From: Thaumasiovibrio subtropicus
GTDB lineage: Bacteria > Pseudomonadota > Gammaproteobacteria > Enterobacterales > Vibrionaceae
Direction of reading: 5' to 3'
Length of the DNA stretch: 64,000 bases
Assembly: GCF_019703835.1 (NCBI RefSeq)
Contig: NZ_AP023055.1
Span: forward strand, 1,426,001 to 1,490,000
Part shown: positions 62,793-64,000 of the stretch, piece by piece
Layout of the letters: every line of letters starts with the position of its first letter
Numbering within the stretch: position 1 is the first letter of the stretch
The notes under the pieces: model-generated
Seen by the model: the letters and a program-made list of their open reading frames with translations, nothing else
The model's database searches: none
What the model was told of the DNA's origin: nothing
Program-made: the position numbers and the translations under genes

Positions 62793-64000
62793 ATGAAGTT
62801 TCTTTTACCTTCAATTTGGCTACTGCTCCTTTTTCCCGGCTCGGCACTGAGCTCAGCGTTTGAGTTCGACACCGTAGAGTTTCGAGAAGATACCAGTTTA
62901 AAGTCAGTCACTAACACGCGCATAGCCGGCTCACATGTCAAGATCCATATGCCAAACTTGCCCTATATCGCATCGGCTCATGCGATAAACGGCTCTCTCG
63001 TGCGTCCCGCTGATAATGAACGAGGCTGGGAATACTACATGGCAACATCGCACAAGCAAATCACACCGACCCTGTATGAATTTTCGCTGCGTCAAGGTGT
63101 CCGCTTTCAAGATGGTACCCCCTTCAATGCTGATTCTGTGGTACTCAATATCGAGCACTATCAAAAGCAACCTTACACCTTCTCTAGGATGCATATCGTC
63201 CTAGATCGGGCTGAAAAGATTGACGATTACACCGTGCGTTTTCACCTGAAAGAAGAGTATGGATTAATGATGTACGACGCGATTTGGTTGCTGTTCTACT
63301 CACCCGCCTATCTAGAGAAATTTGGCTGGAATGGCAAACCTTTTTGCCCCAACCTAGCGGAAGCCGGCCCCTATGGCCTTGGTCCTTACATTCTAAAAGA
63401 GGGCTACATTGAAGGCGATCGCCGCACGCCGACTGCAGAGCTTGTTCGCAACCCCTACTATTGGGATCCAAATAGCCCGAAAGTCGATCGCATCACCATC
63501 ATCATGGATATCTCCTCTGCAGAAGCCACCGAGCTCACCTTAAACACAGAGGGCAATATCGATATCACGCCGATCGCCTTTGGTGATGTCATGGGCACCA
63601 TCTTCTCGCCTTACGGCAAACTGATGCGTCGTGCCTCCAACAATAATTATCTCGCACGCTTTAACCTCTTCACTGGCCATCCAATCTTTCGCGAGGTTGA
63701 AGTCAGAGCAGCAATCAATCGGGCTATCGATCAGCAGCTCCTTGCGGCGCTGTCCATGAACGGAGAAGGCAAGCCCACCTATGTTTCTCTTTCTGAACGT
63801 TTTTATGGCGTAAAAGAGTCGATGGCGCGCCTGCCAGCACCAAGAAAGGAATCATCACTAAACAAGCAAGTTCAGGCAGAGATTATTGCGGTCATTGACA
63901 AATACAAACCTAAGTATGGATTTGAAGAAGAAGAACAAGTCCCGCTCATTATTCTTGCCCAAGAAAGCCCGCTGTTTTTGCTCAAAGATATTAAGTATTT
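62793..64000 (+). CDS. Family 5 extracellular solute-binding protein (3' end outside window)
   Basis: Periplasmic binding protein of an oligopeptide/dipeptide/nickel-type ABC system; 402 residues visible. The signal peptide is MKFLLPSIWLLLLFPGSALS (cut after ~20-22). Family blocks include YEFSLRQGVRFQDGTPFNAD with VVLNIEHY, GPYGLGPYILKEG, ELVRNPYYWD and VRAAINRAIDQQ, all typical of SBP_bac_5. The frame runs to base 64000 without a stop. Permease genes, if any, would lie to the right. The ligand (peptide, sugar or metal chelate) cannot be told; sequences near NikA/SgrR types also share these blocks. Confidence 0.88.
   Translation, partial: MKFLLPSIWLLLLFPGSALSSAFEFDTVEFREDTSLKSVTNTRIAGSHVKIHMPNLPYIASAHAINGSLVRPADNERGWEYYMATSHKQITPTLYEFSLRQGVRFQDGTPFNADSVVLNIEHYQKQPYTFSRMHIVLDRAEKIDDYTVRFHLKEEYGLMMYDAIWLLFYSPAYLEKFGWNGKPFCPNLAEAGPYGLGPYILKEGYIEGDRRTPTAELVRNPYYWDPNSPKVDRITIIMDISSAEATELTLNTEGNIDITPIAFGDVMGTIFSPYGKLMRRASNNNYLARFNLFTGHPIFREVEVRAAINRAIDQQLLAALSMNGEGKPTYVSLSERFYGVKESMARLPAPRKESSLNKQVQAEIIAVIDKYKPKYGFEEEEQVPLIILAQESPLFLLKDIKY

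Overview
This is a 64 kb stretch of what looks like a marine Vibrionaceae chromosome (Vibrio, Photobacterium, Grimontia or Enterovibrio type; the genus cannot be fixed by eye). Pointers are GC content a little under 50%, vibriobactin/enterobactin-type catechol genes, a DUF5062 protein, MgtE, two RND pumps, many signalling genes, and scattered copies of an intergenic repeat ending in TATACTCAAGCCACCTCAAG, a type I associate with this family. I saw no rRNA, tRNA, CRISPR array, prophage or insertion sequence.

Region 1 (1-6100, all minus strand) is a uronate-polymer utilisation locus. It holds a heparinase II/III-like (PL15-type) exolyase cut by the window edge, uronate isomerase UxaC, an SSS-family sodium symporter, the cupin KdgF and the SDR KduD. 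Together they would import unsaturated uronate oligomers, split them in the cytoplasm, linearise the unsaturated sugar and feed the 2-keto-3-deoxygluconate and fructuronate/tagaturonate pools.

Region 2 (6356-24194) is the most striking part: a complete catecholate siderophore cluster. One minus-strand operon encodes EntC, EntE, EntB-ArCP, a C-A-T-R NRPS with reductive release, a ViuB-like reductase, EntA, a glutamate-semialdehyde-type aminotransferase, an amidohydrolase and an MFS exporter. An AraC regulator and a TonB receptor lie beyond it, divergent from each other. This gene set matches the myxochelin/pseudochelin pathway (MxcG, MxcL, MxcM). It predicts bis-DHB-lysine, reduced to the aldehyde, transaminated to myxochelin B and cyclised to the imidazoline siderophore pseudochelin A or a relative.

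Region 3 (24195-35360) holds a secreted metallophosphoesterase with a chitin-binding-like tail, a DUF1566 protein, a cytochrome b fused to an ethylbenzene-dehydrogenase-type heme domain, the creBCD two-component system, a LysE exporter with a divergent LysR regulator, and a small secreted protein.

Region 4 (35370-44983) has an SDR, a short endonuclease V-like protein, a cupin and a BI-1 membrane protein. Then comes an RND pump with a TetR regulator sharing one palindrome, and mgtE preceded by a possible Mg2+-sensing leader peptide.

Region 5 (45132-64000) is rich in signalling and transport: two diguanylate cyclases, a chemotaxis receptor, a second RND pump, DUF5062, a 59-residue small protein, creA (separated from creBCD by about 23 kb), a large hybrid histidine kinase, a DUF2339 membrane protein and a family 5 solute-binding protein running off the end.
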